Positions 46,952 to 56,472 are shown, counted from the stretch's first letter. The stretch: 64,000 nucleotides of DNA from an uncultured Acidimicrobiales bacterium (GCA_905480195.1 CAJQPN010000024.1:1-64000), one strand, 5' to 3'. Program-made: numbers and translations. The notes: generated by a model from the letters alone, not told the origin.

Positions 46952-48103
46952 ATGACAGACACACCCTTCGACGTCGCCGAGATCGACCGGCTGCTTACGA
47001 CGACTCGCACCGTGCGCAAGCGTCTCGACTTCGACCGCGACGTTTGCGACCAGATCATCTTCGATTGCATCGACATCGCCGAGCAGGCACCGAGCGGCGG
47101 TAACGACGCGAGTCGCCGCTGGATCGTCATCCGCGACGAAGCGACGAAGCAGAAGTGCGGCGAGATCTACCGACGAAACGGCGACTTCATGATCAACGTC
47201 GCGGACCGCCTCGAAGGCAGCGGGCACGGCAAGGAACACGTCTTCAGCTCGTCGGCGTATCTGGTCGAGAACTTCGCCAAGGCGCCCGCCCTGGTCATCG
47301 CCGCGATTTGGGGAGAGCACGATAACTCCGGTCGGCCGGGTTTGTTCGACTCCGTCATTCAGTCGGCGTGGAGCTTCAACCTCGCACTTCGCGCCCGTGG
47401 CCTCGGTTCGGCGTGGACCACGCTCCTCAACGCAAGCGTCGACGAGCTGGCCGAGCTCCTCGGTATTCCGCCCGGGGTCACCACGATCGTCACCTTCCCG
47501 GTCGCGTACACGAAGGGCACCGACTTCAAGCCGGTCGCCCGCCGCCCCGCCGAGCAGATCACGTACTTCGACCGCTGGGGCTACACCCGGGCCCGAGCGA
47601 GCGAGGATGGTGGCGCCCACTTCGAGGACGGCCCCGGCGTGGTCGCCGAGGTCGACATCGAGGCTCCCCCGAAGGCGGTCTGGCCGATCGTGTCCGACAT
47701 CAGGTTCCCGGCAGGCGCCAACACCGAACTGCAGGGCGCCGAGTGGAAGTCCGACGAGCGCGGGGTCGGTGCGGTCTTCGTCGGCCACAACAAACTCGGT
47801 GACAACGAGTGGAGTGTCGACAACCACATCACTGCTTTCGAGGAGGGCCGGGTCTTCGAATGGTCGACCGTCGACCCCACAAACCCAGGAGCTCGCTGGC
47901 GGTTCGAAATCATGGATCAAGGCGTCGGCAGTCGGCTCCGGTTCTCGGTGGAGATCGGTACCGCGAACAACCTCACCTATCCGATGGCGATGGCATCCGA
48001 CGACCCGGTCGCCGTCCTGAACGGCCGCCGCAAAGGGATCAAGGCCAACATGCAGAAGACCCTCGACGCCATGAAAGCGGCCGTGGAGGGTGCTCGGGCG
48101 TGA
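46952..48103 (+). CDS. Nitroreductase-SRPBCC fusion protein
   Basis: N-term RTVRKRLDFDRDVCDQIIFDCIDIAEQAPSGGNDASRRWIVI...GLGSAWTTLL..ELLGIPPGVTTIVTFPVAY; C-term VVAEVDIEAPPKAVWPIVSDIRFPAGANTELQGAEWKSDERGVGAVFVGHN (SRPBCC). Confidence 0.85.
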   Translation: MTDTPFDVAEIDRLLTTTRTVRKRLDFDRDVCDQIIFDCIDIAEQAPSGGNDASRRWIVIRDEATKQKCGEIYRRNGDFMINVADRLEGSGHGKEHVFSSSAYLVENFAKAPALVIAAIWGEHDNSGRPGLFDSVIQSAWSFNLALRARGLGSAWTTLLNASVDELAELLGIPPGVTTIVTFPVAYTKGTDFKPVARRPAEQITYFDRWGYTRARASEDGGAHFEDGPGVVAEVDIEAPPKAVWPIVSDIRFPAGANTELQGAEWKSDERGVGAVFVGHNKLGDNEWSVDNHITAFEEGRVFEWSTVDPTNPGARWRFEIMDQGVGSRLRFSVEIGTANNLTYPMAMASDDPVAVLNGRRKGIKANMQKTLDAMKAAVEGARA

Positions 48104-48140
48104 CCCAAACCGAGCCGTTCACCAACACAGCGACCGCACA

Positions 48141-48689
48141 ATGCCCATGAATCGGCCCACGCTCGGCGAGCCCGCTCCCGAGATCAACCTGCGAGATGCC
48201 ACCGGAGATCCGTGGTGTTCCGCCGATCACCGAGGCCGAACACTCCTGCTCATCTTTCACCGTCACATCCATTGACTGCCGTGCGCAGCGCACGCCGCCG
48301 CCGTGCGCGACCGGCTCGACGAGTTCGCTCCGAACACCGACGTGGTCGTGGTGACCTTCACCGATTCCGAACGGCTCGAGGGCTACCTCGGCCGCAACGA
48401 TCTGCCGTTTCCGGTCGTGATCGACCCGGACCGCACCGCGTATCGAGCATTCGGTCTCGGCCGAGCGTCGATCGCCCGGGCGTGGGGTGTCCGTCCGGCG
48501 TTGGCCTATCTTCGGCTCTTCGCCCGGGGCCGGTGGCGTGACCTCCGCCGACCCACCGAAGACACCCTGCAGTTGGGCGGCGACTTCGTGATCAGCCCCG
48601 ATGGCGCACTCGTCTACGGCTTCTGGTCCAGCGGCCCCGACGATCGCCCTCGAATCGAAGAACTGATCGCTGCGAGCGAACAAGGCTGA
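48141..48689 (+). CDS. Candidate selenocysteine-containing AhpC/TSA-like redoxin (in-frame TGA at 48273-48275 in a UxxC motif)
   Basis: One continuous frame: MPMNRPTLGEPAPEINLRDATGDPWCSADHRGRTLLLIFHRHIH-U-LPCAAHAAAVRDRLDEFAPNTDVVVVTFTDSERLEGYLGRNDLPFPVVIDPDRTAYRAFGLGRASIARAWGVRPALAYLRLFARGRWRDLRRPTEDTLQLGGDFVISPDGALVYGFWSSGPDDRPRIEELIAASEQG*. Confidence 0.75.
48288..48308 (+). promoter_or_regulatory. Candidate bacterial SECIS hairpin
   Basis: GCGCACG-CCGCCGC-CGTGCGC: perfect 7-bp stem, 7-nt loop; loop starts 19 nt after the TGA. Confidence 0.5.
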
Positions 48690-48702
48690 CTACGGTCGGG
48701 GC

Positions 48703-49350
48703 ATGGCGTCCTTCGAACACACGATCACCGAGGCAGCCCACCTGCGCAACCACTACCGCGATCCCAGCCAGCTGGTGCAGAACAAGTCGACCGACCACCT
48801 CGATGTCGGATGCTGTGAGTTCATCGGCCGCAGCACCTTCGTCCTCATCGGCACGAGTAGCGCAGCCGGCGACGAGGACGTGTCGCCCAAGGGTGGCCAC
48901 CCAGGGTTCGTGAAGGTTCTCGACGATCAGCGACTCGTCATACCTGACCTCAACGGGAACAACCGGCTCGACTCGTTGCAGAACATCGTCGAGAACGGCC
49001 GTGTGGGTCTGCTCTTTCTGGTTCCAGGCTTGGGCGAGATGCTCCGGGTGAACGGCTCTGCATGCGTGACCGTCGACCCCGAGATCCTCGACAGCTTCAC
49101 CGCCGAGTACCGGCGGCCGACCAGCGCGATCGGAGTCACAGTCAACGAGGCCTACATCCATTGCGCCAAGGCGATCCGACGCGGCGTGCTGTGGAACCCC
49201 GACGAGTGGCCGACCGAGGCCAGCCGTCCCCAAGTGGGCGAGATCCTCATCGAGCACGCCGGGATAGGCGGGCACATCACTGCCAACGAGATGTCTGCCG
49301 GCCTCGAGGAGTCATACCGCAACGATCTCGACGCTGATCGACCGACCTGA
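48703..49350 (+). CDS. Pyridoxamine 5'-phosphate oxidase family protein (MSMEG_1061-like flavin/heme-binding split barrel)
   Basis: STFVLIGTSSAAGDEDVSPKGGHPGFVKVLDDQRLVIPDLNGNNRLDSLQNIVENGRVGLLFLVPGLGEMLRVNGSA. Confidence 0.88.
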   Translation: MASFEHTITEAAHLRNHYRDPSQLVQNKSTDHLDVGCCEFIGRSTFVLIGTSSAAGDEDVSPKGGHPGFVKVLDDQRLVIPDLNGNNRLDSLQNIVENGRVGLLFLVPGLGEMLRVNGSACVTVDPEILDSFTAEYRRPTSAIGVTVNEAYIHCAKAIRRGVLWNPDEWPTEASRPQVGEILIEHAGIGGHITANEMSAGLEESYRNDLDADRPT

Positions 49351-49351
49351 G

Positions 49352-50956
49352 CTAGAGCTCGGTCCACTCCCCCGCTACCCACTGCTCGCGCAGCTTGAAC
49401 TTCTGGATCTTTCCCGAACCGGTCAACGGGAACTCGTCGACCGCAAACCACTGCTTCGGCGTTTTGTGAGGGGCAAGATTGTCTCGCATAAAGGCGAAGA
49501 GTTCGTTCTTGTCCACGGCGTGACCCGGCGCAGCGCGAACAAATGCAGCGACAGTCTCGCCCCATTTCTCGTCGGGAAGGCCGACGACCGCCACCTCCCC
49601 CACGGCTTCGTGGGAGAACAACAGCTCCTCGAGTTCTTTCGGATAGATGTTCTCGCCACCGCGGATGATCATGTCCTTGAGACGGCCCTCGATGGTGCAG
49701 TACCCGCGTTCGTCCATGGCTGCGAGATCTCCGGTGTGGAGCCAGCCGTCGTGATCGATCGTCTCGGCTGTCCGCTCGGGCATCAGGTAGTAGCCGTGCA
49801 TGACCTGATAGCCGCGGGTCACCAACTCTCCGGTCTCACCGACGGGCAGGGTCTCGCCCGTTTCAGGATCGACGATGCGGATCTCCATACACGGCATCGG
49901 CGCCCCGATCGTGAGAGCCTTGTCCTCGATCGTGTCGTCGGGTCGGGTCATGTTGAGCACCGGCGAGCACTCGGTCTGGCCGTAGACGATCGTAAACGGC
50001 GCGCCGAGCTCCTTCTCGAGCGTGCGGACCAACTGCTCGGGAACGAGTGAGCCCCCCGAACAGATCGCCATCAGCGTCGACAGGTCCGTCTGAGCAAAGT
50101 TCGGATGCTCCATCAGGGCGATGAGCATCGTGGGCACGCCCATCATCCCCTGCGCGCCATAGGTCTCGGTCAGCTCGAGCACAAGCCCGGGTTCGAACGC
50201 GGGTACGAGCACCTGAGTGCAAGCCATCGAGACCGATCCGAGCACCGACATCGCGCTCCCGGCGGTATGGAACAACGGCATTTGCGTGACGATGACGCTC
50301 CCCTCTTCCATGCCGAGACGGTCGAAGTAGTGGTTTGCGTTGGTGACAAGACCTCGATGGTGGAGGGCCGCGCCTTTGGGGAAGCCGGTGGTCCCGGACG
50401 TGTACTGGATCATGACCTGATCGCCAGGGGCGACTGCAGGCAACGTGATCGATGGATCGCCCGATGCGAGGAAGTCGTCCCACTGACTGAATCTGATGAT
50501 CTCCTCGAGGTCGGGGCAGTCTGCGCGAACCTGCTCGGCGATGGAGAGCATCGGGTTGCCACGGTGGTCGTCGACCACGAAAAGACCCTTCGAGTTCGAC
50601 TGGCTGACGACGTACTGCAGCTCGTTGGCCTGATATGCCGGGTTGACGGTCACGACGGTCATACCCGCCAATGCACAGCCCAACTCGACGAGCACCCACT
50701 CGGGGATGTTGTGCGCCCAGACCGCCACGTGATCGCCAGGCGAGAATCGAGCAAGCAATGCCTGCGCAGTTCGTTCCGCATCGGCGAGCAGCTCGGCATA
50801 CGTCCATTCGCGGCGACTGCTGGGATCATCGACGCCCTCGATCAACGCAACCCGATCGCCGGCGCGTGCGGCGGCGGCCCGAAGCAGATCGCCGATGGTG
50901 GTGTCGAGAACGCCGGGCTCCTCAACGCCGAAGGCATGTGATTCCGTCAGTGTCAT
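49352..50956 (-). CDS. AMP-binding acyl-CoA synthetase
   Basis: IQYTSGTTGFPKGAALHHRGLVTNANHYF, DHDGWLHTGDLAAMDERGYCTIEGRLKDMIIRGGENIYPKELEELLF, PLTGSGKIQKFKLR. Confidence 0.95.
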   Translation of the reverse strand: MTLTESHAFGVEEPGVLDTTIGDLLRAAAARAGDRVALIEGVDDPSSRREWTYAELLADAERTAQALLARFSPGDHVAVWAHNIPEWVLVELGCALAGMTVVTVNPAYQANELQYVVSQSNSKGLFVVDDHRGNPMLSIAEQVRADCPDLEEIIRFSQWDDFLASGDPSITLPAVAPGDQVMIQYTSGTTGFPKGAALHHRGLVTNANHYFDRLGMEEGSVIVTQMPLFHTAGSAMSVLGSVSMACTQVLVPAFEPGLVLELTETYGAQGMMGVPTMLIALMEHPNFAQTDLSTLMAICSGGSLVPEQLVRTLEKELGAPFTIVYGQTECSPVLNMTRPDDTIEDKALTIGAPMPCMEIRIVDPETGETLPVGETGELVTRGYQVMHGYYLMPERTAETIDHDGWLHTGDLAAMDERGYCTIEGRLKDMIIRGGENIYPKELEELLFSHEAVGEVAVVGLPDEKWGETVAAFVRAAPGHAVDKNELFAFMRDNLAPHKTPKQWFAVDEFPLTGSGKIQKFKLREQWVAGEWTEL

Positions 50957-51021
50957 GCCTGCAAGCTTCTGCGGAACCCGACCGACGGTCAAGCAGGGTC
51001 GGAAGTGAGAGACTCGTTCGC

Positions 51022-51978
51022 ATGTCTCGGTACGACGACCTCATCGCTGATGCGCAACGCGACTACCCAATCTTGATCGACGGTGGCACCGGTTCGGAGT
51101 GTCTCCGGCGCGGTGTTCCCAGCTCCGAGAAGGGCTGGAGCGGCGCCGCCGCCCTCACCCACCCTGCGATCGTCGCAGCGATCCACACCGACTATCTCGA
51201 ACTCGGAGCGCGCGTCATCGTCGCCAACACCTTCGCCACCGGGGCCAACATCATGCGCGACATCGGCGCGCCCGAGCGTTTCGAAGAGGTAAACCGTCGC
51301 GCCCTTGAGATCGCGACCGACGTGCGCGACGCGGCTGGCGCTTCCGCAGCGCACGTGGTCGTCGCTGCGGGGATCAGCAACTGGAGCTTCTCGGGCAACC
51401 GGCCAGACCTGAGCACCCTGCGCGATGACACGGCGACGCAGGCTGCGATCATGCGAAACGCCGGCGCAGAGTTGTTGATCCTCGAGATGATGGTCGACAT
51501 CCCCCGAATGACAGCCACCCTCGAGGGCGCGTCCACGGCAGAACTCCCGATCTGGGTCGGCTTCTCACTCGGACCCGAGGAAGGTTGCGAAGCCGACGAG
51601 ATCGGTGATCCGATCAAACTTCGTGAAGGCGGACGACTCTGCGACGCCGTCGCCGTCGCCGCCGAGCGCCCGGCAGTCGATGCCATGGTCATCATGCACT
51701 CCGACGTACGGGTCGCCGAGCGCGGGGTGCAGGCACTCCGACGGGCGTGGCCGGGGCCGATCGGGGTGTGGGCTCATGCCTCGGCCCAGATCGACGGCCG
51801 GATCGTGCATGACGGAATCATCACGCCCCAGGACTACGCGTCGTATGTGCCGGCCTGGCTGACAGCAGGCGCCACGATGATCGGTGGTTGCTGTGGGATC
51901 GGCCCCTCCCACATCGCCGAGGTCGCGCCACTCGTGAACAGTGCCGGCGATGGGCGCGAGACTGCTGAGCATGGCTGA
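51022..51978 (+). CDS. Homocysteine S-methyltransferase family protein
   Basis: PILIDGGTGSECLRRGVP, ARVIVANTFATGANIM, IGGCCGIGPSHIAEV (Zn-binding GGCC). Confidence 0.92.
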   Translation: MSRYDDLIADAQRDYPILIDGGTGSECLRRGVPSSEKGWSGAAALTHPAIVAAIHTDYLELGARVIVANTFATGANIMRDIGAPERFEEVNRRALEIATDVRDAAGASAAHVVVAAGISNWSFSGNRPDLSTLRDDTATQAAIMRNAGAELLILEMMVDIPRMTATLEGASTAELPIWVGFSLGPEEGCEADEIGDPIKLREGGRLCDAVAVAAERPAVDAMVIMHSDVRVAERGVQALRRAWPGPIGVWAHASAQIDGRIVHDGIITPQDYASYVPAWLTAGATMIGGCCGIGPSHIAEVAPLVNSAGDGRETAEHG

Positions 51979-52843
51979 CCCCGTCCTCTACGAAGAACGT
52001 GACGACATCGCGATCATCACCCTCAACCGGCCCGAGAAGAAGAACACGCTCACCGATGCACTCGTGCAAGGGGTCGCCGACGGTATCGACACAGCCACGA
52101 AATCTTCCGAAGTGGCCGCCGTCGTCTTGCGGGGGGCCGACGGCACACTTACCGCCGGGTACGACCTCACCCCCGACTCTGATGCGATCGAATCGGGATG
52201 GTCCACGCCGTACGGCGCAAAAGGCCCGCGTCCTCGCGCCGGCGCATGGGACCCGGTCAGGGACTACCAGTTCATGGGCAACAACGTTCGACGGTTCATG
52301 AAGATCTGGGAGTGCCCCAAGCCGGTGATCGGCCAGATCGAAGGATGGGCGATCGGGGGCGCCACCGACATGATCCTGTGTGCCGACCTGCTCTACATGG
52401 CGAGCGACGCCCACATCGGGTATGCCCCAAGCCGCATCTACGGCACACCCACCACGATGATGTGGGTGTATCGGCTCGGGCTCGAGCATGCGAAGCAATA
52501 CCTGCTGACCGGTCGCGCCATCGACGCGGCCGAAGCCCACCGCATCGGGCTCGTCTCCCACGTCGTGGATCCCACCGACATCGCCGAACTCGTCGAGGCC
52601 GAAGCGCGCCGCTTCGCCAACATCCCTGCGAACCAGCTTGCGCTCAACAAGCTCCTCATCAATCAGGCCTTCGAAAACATGGGGCTTCGCACCAGCCAGA
52701 TGTTGGGCACGTTTTTCGACGGCATGACGCGTCACACCGAGGAGGCGTACCAGTGGGTCGAGGGGTTTTCGGAGAAAGGTTTTCGCGAAGTCGTGCGCGA
52801 ACGCGACGACCCGTGGGAGGACTACGGCAGCGCACCTCGCTGA
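51971..52843 (+). CDS. Enoyl-CoA hydratase/isomerase family protein
   Basis: DDIAIITLNRPEKKNTLTDALVQGVADGID, PVIGQIEGWAIGGATDMILCADLLYMASDAHIGYAPSRIYG; ATGGCTGA overlap with the upstream gene. Confidence 0.93.
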   Translation: MADPVLYEERDDIAIITLNRPEKKNTLTDALVQGVADGIDTATKSSEVAAVVLRGADGTLTAGYDLTPDSDAIESGWSTPYGAKGPRPRAGAWDPVRDYQFMGNNVRRFMKIWECPKPVIGQIEGWAIGGATDMILCADLLYMASDAHIGYAPSRIYGTPTTMMWVYRLGLEHAKQYLLTGRAIDAAEAHRIGLVSHVVDPTDIAELVEAEARRFANIPANQLALNKLLINQAFENMGLRTSQMLGTFFDGMTRHTEEAYQWVEGFSEKGFREVVRERDDPWEDYGSAPR

Positions 52844-52846
52844 GGT

Positions 52847-55144
52847 CTACTCGTTGCTCCACTGGGGCCGTGGGGTCCACACCTGCGATGCGGGATCGGT
52901 CCTGAGCTCCACCACCCGAATGTCACCGGTGAACGCGAACGCTCCCTCATAGTGCTCGTACGCCACCGGTGTACCCCAGCCCCGACCGATGCAGAAGCCT
53001 TCCTGCACCATCGAGTAGCCCATCGGCGCGATCCGGAACCGCTCCGACGAGTCGGCCACCACGCCATCGACCAAAAGCGCCGCCGTTCCCCAGCCCTGTT
53101 CGGTGGGGTGGTATTCGACCCGCACCTCGCACTCGCGCCCAACCGGCAGTGCCGGACCAACCAGTTCGTGCATCTCCATCTTCAAAACGTTGTGGACATA
53201 GTGCGGTCGCCCGCCCTGCACAAAGAGGGACCATCCGGCGAGTTCACCGCCCTGGCACGCGAGGAGGCCATCATCGGCGTCGGTGGGCCGGGTGATGAAC
53301 GCCGAGAGGGAGTGCTCACAGTTCAGGATGCGTGGGAGCGACGGGTTCGGGATCGGCCGCGTGCCCGGGAAATAGCGATAGACATCACGGTCCTGCGATG
53401 CCGAGGGCCGCTGTGGGTCGATGAATCGCTCACGGCCGCGGTCGTCGAGCGGGAGGACGTTGTGGGCCTCGGCTTCCCGCCACCAGAGGTCGATCAGTTC
53501 AGCGAGCTTTTCGGGCTGCTCGGAGGCGAGGTCGTGCGCCTGGCTGTAGTCCTCAACCTGGTGGTACAGCTCCCACGGATCGTCGTTCCAGTCGGTGCCA
53601 GGCGCGTGCCACGTCACCGCCATCCAGCCGTCGTGGTAGATCGCCCGGCTGCCGAGCATCTCGTAGTATTGGGTTTCCTTGACCTCTGGTGCTGCCGGAT
53701 CGGTGATGGTCGCCGCGAAGCTCACCCCTTCGAGCGGCTGCTGTTCGACACCGTTGACCCAGCTCGGAGTCGGCAGACCCGCAACCTCGAGCAAGGTCGG
53801 GTAGATGTCGGTCACATGGTGGTACTGGGTCCTGATCGCGCCTGGATCGTCGATCTGCGACGGCCAGTGCACAATCATCGGGTCGGTGTTGCCCCCTCGG
53901 TGGGTGTCGCGCTTCCATCGCTTGAACGGGGTGTTTCCTGCCATCGACCAGCCCATCGGGTAGTGCGGGTCGGTATGAGGTCCACCGAGTTCCTCGACCT
54001 GTTCCATCATCTCGGCGACGGACATGTTCATGAGGTTGCGGAACCGCTCAGTGTTCGTCGTGCCCCGGTGACCACCCTCCGCCGACGCTCCATTGTCGGA
54101 GAAGAACAGCACCAAGGTGTCGTCGAGTACCTCGAGGTCACGCAACGCATCGATCAACCGTCCGATCTGGGCGTCGGTGTGGTCGACGAACCCGCAGTAG
54201 GTCTCTTGGAGGCGGGCAAAGAGGTACTTCGAGTCGTCGTCGAGTTCGTCCCAACGCGCGATCCCCGGGTTGCGATCAGGAAGACCGCAATCAGCAGGGA
54301 TGATCCCGAGCGCCTTCTGCCGTTCGAAGATGCGGTCGCGCTCCACATCCCATCCATGGTCGAAGCGCCCTCGGTAGGGCTCGATGTACTCCTCCGGTGC
54401 GTGAAACGGGCAGTGCGACGCTCCGAAGGGCACGTAGGCGAAAAAAGGCCTTCCGCTCGCCACCTGTTGCTGGTCCTGGATCATCGCGATGAGGTTGTCG
54501 ACCAGGTCTTCGCTGACGTGGTAGGCGCCGCCGTTGCGGCCCTCACTCGGGGTCGGCACGCGATGATTGTCGACCGTGACCATCGGGTGCCACTGATCGA
54601 CCTCACCCGGCAAGAACCCATAGAAGCGTTCGAAGCCCTGGCCGAGGGGCCAACGATCGAACGGCCCTGCCGCGGTGGCCTCCGAGGTCGGGGTGAGGTG
54701 CCACTTCCCGGCGCAGTAGGTCGAGTAGCCGGTCTGACGGAGGACCTCGGCGATCGATGCAGCCGACTTGGGCAAGAACGAGTTCGAGCCGGGGAAGCCG
54801 GTTGCCATCTCGGCAATCGTGGCGAAACCGACCGAGTGGTGGTTTCGGCCGGTCAACAATGCTGCTCTGGTCGGTGAGCAGAGCGCCGTGGTGTGAAAGT
54901 TCGTGTACCGGAGCCCTTTGTCAGCCAGCGCCCCGATGTTTGGCGCCTCGATCGGCCCGCCGTAGCACGACAACTGCCCGAAGCCGAGGTCGTCCATGAG
55001 GATCACAACGATGTTGGGTGCATTCTCGGGCGGGCGAACGGGCGGAGGCCAGTCGGGCGTCGACTCGGCGTAGGTGGCCTTGATCTCCCCACCGAACGAA
55101 GGCGGCTGTGGCGGAAGGATGTCGGTCGGGTGCATGTCGGCCAT
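52847..55144 (-). CDS. Arylsulfatase (type I, FGly-dependent)
   Basis: NIVVILMDDLGFGQLSCYGGPIEAPNIGALADKGLRYTNFHTTALCSPTRAALLTGRNHHSVG (CxPxR signature); start ATG 55144. Confidence 0.95.
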   Translation of the reverse strand: MADMHPTDILPPQPPSFGGEIKATYAESTPDWPPPVRPPENAPNIVVILMDDLGFGQLSCYGGPIEAPNIGALADKGLRYTNFHTTALCSPTRAALLTGRNHHSVGFATIAEMATGFPGSNSFLPKSAASIAEVLRQTGYSTYCAGKWHLTPTSEATAAGPFDRWPLGQGFERFYGFLPGEVDQWHPMVTVDNHRVPTPSEGRNGGAYHVSEDLVDNLIAMIQDQQQVASGRPFFAYVPFGASHCPFHAPEEYIEPYRGRFDHGWDVERDRIFERQKALGIIPADCGLPDRNPGIARWDELDDDSKYLFARLQETYCGFVDHTDAQIGRLIDALRDLEVLDDTLVLFFSDNGASAEGGHRGTTNTERFRNLMNMSVAEMMEQVEELGGPHTDPHYPMGWSMAGNTPFKRWKRDTHRGGNTDPMIVHWPSQIDDPGAIRTQYHHVTDIYPTLLEVAGLPTPSWVNGVEQQPLEGVSFAATITDPAAPEVKETQYYEMLGSRAIYHDGWMAVTWHAPGTDWNDDPWELYHQVEDYSQAHDLASEQPEKLAELIDLWWREAEAHNVLPLDDRGRERFIDPQRPSASQDRDVYRYFPGTRPIPNPSLPRILNCEHSLSAFITRPTDADDGLLACQGGELAGWSLFVQGGRPHYVHNVLKMEMHELVGPALPVGRECEVRVEYHPTEQGWGTAALLVDGVVADSSERFRIAPMGYSMVQEGFCIGRGWGTPVAYEHYEGAFAFTGDIRVVELRTDPASQVWTPRPQWSNE

Positions 55145-55223
55145 CGGCGAAGTCTGACCGGTGCGAAAAGGTTGCGCCAGACACCACGGGGACGCTGCCG
55201 ACCCCGAGGTGCCGACCTCGCGG

Positions 55224-56396
55224 TCAGTCCGCTCGCAACGCTGCGGCGGCTGTTCCTGCGCGCCGGCCGGTGCTGAGGCAGGCCTGGATGAGGTAGCCAC
55301 CGGTCGGAGCGTCCCATGCCGACATTTCGCCGACGACCCAGGTGCCGGGCCGGCGGCGCAACATGCCGGTCTCATCGATCTCAGCTGCAGCGACACCCCC
55401 TGCCGAACTGATCGCTCGATCGATCGAGGCGATGCCACGCACCGGCAGCGGTACCGCCTTGGCGAGTGCTGCGAGGGTGTCGACGCTGGTTGGGAGCCGG
55501 TTGTCCGTTGCTTCTCGCATGATCGCAACCGCTACCGGTTGCAGACCGGCGCGGCGCAACCACGTGCTGAGTGAGTCCTTCGAGCGGCGTCGGCCGGCAA
55601 GTCGATGCGCCAGGTCGGCCTCAGGAAGGTCGGGTTGCAGATCGATCTCGAGCGACGGCCGTGCCCGGGCGAGGGCCGCACGAATGCGCGGTCCCAACGC
55701 GTAGATCGGGCCGCCCTCAAGCCCCGCTGCCGTTATGGTCGGTTCGCCCCGCACGGTCTCCCCGTCGATCGACACCGCCACGTTCTTCAACGGTGTGCCC
55801 TCGAATCGGTCGAGCAGCGGTGCCGACCACTCGACCTCGACGCCTGCGTTCGATGCGACGAGCGGATCGACGGCGAAACCGGCAGCGCGGAAGACTGCGA
55901 CCCAAGAGCCATCCCCACCCACCTGGGGCCACGATGCGCCGCCCAACGCAAGCACGGTGTGCTCGCTCGTGTCGTCGAAACCGCTCCACGGTGTGGCGGG
56001 CTCAAAGGCCACGCCCAGATCTGCGAGACGGACCAACCACGCCCGCACCAGCGCAGTCGCTCGCATCGCAGCAGGAAACACCCGGCCACTCGAACCGACA
56101 AAGGTGTCGGCTCCGAGTTCGTCGGCCCATGCCCGCACGGCGCTCGGTGGAAAGGCCCGGATTGCCGGTTCGACAAGTTCACGGCCGGTGCTGTAGCGCC
56201 CCAGGAAGGTTTCGAGCGGCTCGTCGTGCGTGAGATTTAGGCCGGAACGACCAGCCAGCAACAGCGTTCGCCCGAACGAACGCCGCTGATCGCGCACCGT
56301 CACCCTCGCCCCAGCAGCGGCTGCAGCCTCGGCGGCCATCAACCCGGCTGGTCCGGCGCCGACCACGACGACGTGCGGCTGGCTGCTCGCTTCCAC
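55224..56396 (-). CDS. HI0933/BaiN-like flavoprotein (TIGR03862-type)
   Basis: VVVVGAGPAGLMAAEAAAAAGARVTVRDQRRSFGRTLLLAGRSGLNLTHDEP...VVGEMSAWDAPTGGYLIQACLSTGRRAG. Confidence 0.9.
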   Translation of the reverse strand: MEASSQPHVVVVGAGPAGLMAAEAAAAAGARVTVRDQRRSFGRTLLLAGRSGLNLTHDEPLETFLGRYSTGRELVEPAIRAFPPSAVRAWADELGADTFVGSSGRVFPAAMRATALVRAWLVRLADLGVAFEPATPWSGFDDTSEHTVLALGGASWPQVGGDGSWVAVFRAAGFAVDPLVASNAGVEVEWSAPLLDRFEGTPLKNVAVSIDGETVRGEPTITAAGLEGGPIYALGPRIRAALARARPSLEIDLQPDLPEADLAHRLAGRRRSKDSLSTWLRRAGLQPVAVAIMREATDNRLPTSVDTLAALAKAVPLPVRGIASIDRAISSAGGVAAAEIDETGMLRRRPGTWVVGEMSAWDAPTGGYLIQACLSTGRRAGTAAAALRAD

Positions 56397-56472
56397 GCCG
56401 GCACCCTAGGCCCCCGAGCGTGGCCGGCAGTGATCTCGGCCCCGGCGAGGTTGGCCGCTACGGTGGTCGGCC

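Noticed and set aside
45971-47920. 649-aa minus-strand ORF
   Set aside because: Antisense to the SCO6745-like and nitroreductase-SRPBCC genes; composition typical of a shadow ORF.
48273-48275. TGA as an ordinary nonsense mutation in a pseudogene
   Set aside because: Provisionally rejected: it is the only lesion in an otherwise clean 182-codon frame and coincides exactly with the redox Cys position; still the main alternative to test.
48303-48689. Independent 128-aa protein starting at GTG 48303
   Set aside because: It would start inside the redoxin fold, after the catalytic motif and without the N-terminal strands; the fused frame across the TGA explains the sequence better, though internal initiation cannot be excluded without experiment.
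52952-54877. 641-aa plus-strand ORF
   Set aside because: Fully antisense to the arylsulfatase with clear motifs; a high-GC shadow frame with no recognisable domain.
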